The position numbers and the translations under genes were made by a program. Positions 5,982 through 7,750 of a stretch of DNA of 7,750 nucleotides are shown here, piece by piece. A model generated the notes under the pieces. That model did not search any database. It was given only the letters and a program-made list of their open reading frames with translations, and was not told where the DNA came from. Origin of the DNA: Pseudomonadota bacterium (GTDB lineage Bacteria; Pseudomonadota; Gammaproteobacteria; Burkholderiales; Burkholderiaceae_B); contig JAFAGQ010000233.1 in the NCBI GenBank assembly GCA_023422555.1, positions 1-7,750 of the forward strand, in the 5' to 3' direction. How positions within the stretch are numbered: position 1 is the stretch's first letter; the number at the start of each line of letters is the position of its first letter.

Positions 5982-6013
5982 ATTGGTTTATCTTTCAAAT
6001 AGATTGATTTATC
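5982..6013. promoter_or_regulatory. Direct-repeat operator candidate (two ATTGRTTTATC sites, 21 bases apart)
   Basis: ATTGGTTTATC (5982-5992) and ATTGATTTATC (6003-6013) match at 10 of 11 bases, and their starts are 21 bases apart, two turns of the helix. They lie in an AT-rich patch midway between the ligase stop and the RidA start. Two same-face sites are what a dimeric or cooperative regulator would bind. No named regulator's consensus is recognised. Confidence 0.3.
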
Positions 6014-6046
6014 GGATCACTCCACTGGTGCATTGATACTTTCTGT

Positions 6047-6067
6047 CGGGTCAGTGCGTTCGACCCG
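6047..6067. other. GC-rich inverted repeat just after the ligase gene
   Basis: CGGGTC (6047-6052) and GACCCG (6062-6067) form a 6-bp stem with a 9-base loop, 26 bases beyond the ligase stop codon. There is no T-run on either side, so it is at best a weak or non-canonical terminator. Its position at the 3' end of the ligase transcript fits a role in ending transcription or stabilising the message. Confidence 0.3.
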
Positions 6068-6092
6068 TCCGCGTTAATTACACGTGTCATAT

Positions 6093-7745
6093 TTAGCCCT
6101 GTGTCATGTTTCGCAGGACAAATCGTTGCAGCTTGCCGGTTTCAGTGCGCGGCAACTGGGTTACGAATTCAATCTCGCGCGGATATTTATACGGCGCAGC
6201 TTCCTGTTTGACGTAATCCTGCAGGGTCTTTATGAGTTCGACCGAGGGTTCGAATCCCTCGTTCAGCACGATATATGCCTTGACGATGGCGCCGCGCTCG
6301 GCGTCGCTGCGTCCTACTACCCCGCAATCGTTCACGGCTTCGTGAGTCATCAGCACGCTTTCCACTTCGGGACCGGCAATGTTGTAGCCGGCGGATACGA
6401 TCATGTCATCGTCGCGAGCCCGATAGTAGAAGTAGCCATCGGCATCCATGACAAAGGCATCGCCCGGCAGATTCCATTGCTGATTCACGTAACGGCTCTG
6501 ACGATCATCGTCCAGATATCGACAGCCGGTAGGTCCGCGCACGGCAAGCCGGCCCAGCGTGCCGGGAGCCACCTCATTCATGTTGTCATCCACCACCTTC
6601 GCCTGATAGCCAGGAACGACACGGCCGATGGCGCCATCACGAATGTCATTGCCGGTACTGGATATGTACACATGCATCATTTCCGTGCCGCCGATGCCAT
6701 CTGTCATATTGATGCCGCTGGCTTTTTTCCAGACCTGACGGGTCGCATCGGGCAGCGCTTCGCCAGCCGATACGCAGACTCTGAGCGAGTCCAGGTTGTA
6801 ATTGGCGGCCAGCTCTGCCATCTTCCGGTAAAACGTGGGCGCCGTGAACGTCATGGTGACCTTGTGATCAGCGATGGTCTGCAAAAAGGACTCGGGCGTC
6901 AGCTTTTCTACCAGCAGGGTCGAGGCGCCGGCGCGCAACGGGAAGCACAGCAGGCCGCCCAGACCAAAGGTAAAGGCCAGCGGCGGCGTGCCGCAGGCAA
7001 TATCAGTTTCGCGCGTTTGCAGAACATCCCGGGAAAAGGTGTCGCACATGGCCAGGACATCTCGATGAAAATGAATGCAGCCCTTGGGCTTTCCGGTAGT
7101 GCCACTGGTGAAGGCGATTATGCAGGGGTCATCGCGCAAAGTCTGCGAGTCATAAGCGGCGGTGCTTTTGCCCGCCGCCCGCGCCTGCATGGAATCGGCC
7201 GAATCGCCGCCGAAAGTCATGATTGTTTTGAAGCCCGGGAAGAAATTGGGATTGTTCGGATCGCGACAATATTCCAGTTCTTCAATCAACCGTGCATCGC
7301 ACAGGGCCGCCTGCGCTTTTGCTATTTTCAGGATGGTACCCAGTTCCCGCGCCCGCAGTAGCGGCATGGTCGGCACCGCCACAACCCCGGCCTTCAGGCA
7401 TGCAAGAAGTGCGCCGGTCATACCCAGGTTATTGGGTCCGCGCAAAAGCAGCCGATTGCCGGACACCAGTCCCAGATCTTCGGTCAGAACACGCGCCAGC
7501 TGGTTCGTCCATTCTGCCAGCGCGGCATAAGTCATGTGTTTGTGTGTACCATCTTCTTCCCAGCGCAGCGCGATATTGTCGCCCCGCCCTTCCTGCACAT
7601 GCCGGTCTATCAGTTCAACCGCACTGTTGAGCTGTTCCGGATATTGCAAGTGTGGTAAATCAAAAAGATACACCGGCTGCGCTGACGCAGCAGGAAGATG
7701 CTCAATGACAAACCGGTCTTTCAGTCCTGTCGGTGCTGTTGTCAT
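6093..7745 (-). CDS. AMP-forming aryl-CoA ligase, 2-aminobenzoate (anthranilate)-CoA ligase-like
   Basis: This 550-residue enzyme of the ANL superfamily would activate a carboxylic acid with ATP and attach CoA in the cytoplasm. Core motifs are all present: A3 FTSGTTGKPKG (212-222), A5 DGIGGTE (349-355), A7 around LPGDAF (426-431), A8 YRARDDDMIVSAGYNI (441-456) and A10 PRTETGKLQR (532-541) with catalytic K538. The N-terminal stretch LFDLPHLQYPEQLNSAVELID (27-47) and overall length resemble the benzoate-CoA / 2-aminobenzoate-CoA ligase group used in aerobic aromatic catabolism through CoA thioesters. The substrate cannot be fixed from sequence alone: benzoate, salicylate or another aryl acid is possible. 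The RidA-family neighbour fits an amino-substituted substrate. The start is 5 bases from the window edge, so its ribosome binding site is not visible and a more upstream start cannot be excluded. Confidence 0.88.
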   Translation of the reverse strand: MTTAPTGLKDRFVIEHLPAASAQPVYLFDLPHLQYPEQLNSAVELIDRHVQEGRGDNIALRWEEDGTHKHMTYAALAEWTNQLARVLTEDLGLVSGNRLLLRGPNNLGMTGALLACLKAGVVAVPTMPLLRARELGTILKIAKAQAALCDARLIEELEYCRDPNNPNFFPGFKTIMTFGGDSADSMQARAAGKSTAAYDSQTLRDDPCIIAFTSGTTGKPKGCIHFHRDVLAMCDTFSRDVLQTRETDIACGTPPLAFTFGLGGLLCFPLRAGASTLLVEKLTPESFLQTIADHKVTMTFTAPTFYRKMAELAANYNLDSLRVCVSAGEALPDATRQVWKKASGINMTDGIGGTEMMHVYISSTGNDIRDGAIGRVVPGYQAKVVDDNMNEVAPGTLGRLAVRGPTGCRYLDDDRQSRYVNQQWNLPGDAFVMDADGYFYYRARDDDMIVSAGYNIAGPEVESVLMTHEAVNDCGVVGRSDAERGAIVKAYIVLNEGFEPSVELIKTLQDYVKQEAAPYKYPREIEFVTQLPRTETGKLQRFVLRNMTQG

Positions 7746-7750
7746 TTTGT

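Noticed and set aside
5995..6033. 12-codon reading frame (MHQWSDPINQSI) in the ligase-RidA gap as a leader peptide
   Set aside because: It has no good Shine-Dalgarno sequence, no run of one amino acid and no attenuator-terminator after it.
6084..7361. 425-codon open frame on the + strand
   Set aside because: It is antisense to the aryl-CoA ligase gene, whose full set of ANL motifs is intact. The antisense product has no recognisable domain.

Overview
This window looks like ordinary chromosome from a betaproteobacterium, most likely of the family Alcaligenaceae (Bordetella, Achromobacter, Advenella and relatives). That placement is inferred from three things: the gene order ribB-type gene / ribH / nusB / thiL / pgpA / pncC facing pyrF, a lumazine synthase with a very acidic tail, and a moderate GC content by eye (mid-50s percent). 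I see no insertion sequence, prophage gene, tRNA, rRNA, CRISPR array or toxin-antitoxin pair.

Layout. On the + strand the window opens with the last 33 codons of a gene that reads as diacylglycerol kinase (dgkA), followed after 6 bases by pyrF (orotidine 5'-phosphate decarboxylase, type 2). From about 950 to 5399 everything lies on the - strand and forms a compact run, in transcription order: ribB with a degenerate GTP cyclohydrolase II-like C-terminal domain (RibBX type), ribH, nusB, thiL, pgpA, pncC. Most gaps are 2 to 27 bases. The exception is a 173-base nusB-thiL gap holding a 40-base imperfect hairpin. pyrF and pncC converge with only 15 bases between their stops. Upstream of the run, still on the - strand, are a RidA-family protein (5502-5924) and, 168 bases further upstream, an AMP-forming aryl-CoA ligase resembling 2-aminobenzoate-CoA ligase (6093-7745).

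How the genes work together. RibB makes 3,4-dihydroxy-2-butanone 4-phosphate and RibH condenses it into lumazine, the immediate riboflavin precursor. NusB is a transcription antitermination factor, ThiL makes thiamine pyrophosphate, PgpA makes phosphatidylglycerol and PncC recycles a pyridine nucleotide by-product. This is a cofactor and housekeeping operon. The ligase and RidA protein look like a separate catabolic module: the ligase would activate an aromatic acid such as anthranilate, and the RidA protein could hydrolyse an enamine or imine formed later in that pathway.

The points most worth a second look are the loss of zinc and catalytic motifs in the RibA-like domain, the missing carboxylate-binding Arg in the RidA protein next to the ligase, the Asp-rich RibH tail built on a 30-base repeat, a substitution in a conserved ThiL motif, and the structured nusB-thiL spacer. 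I found no convincing wholly new system here.
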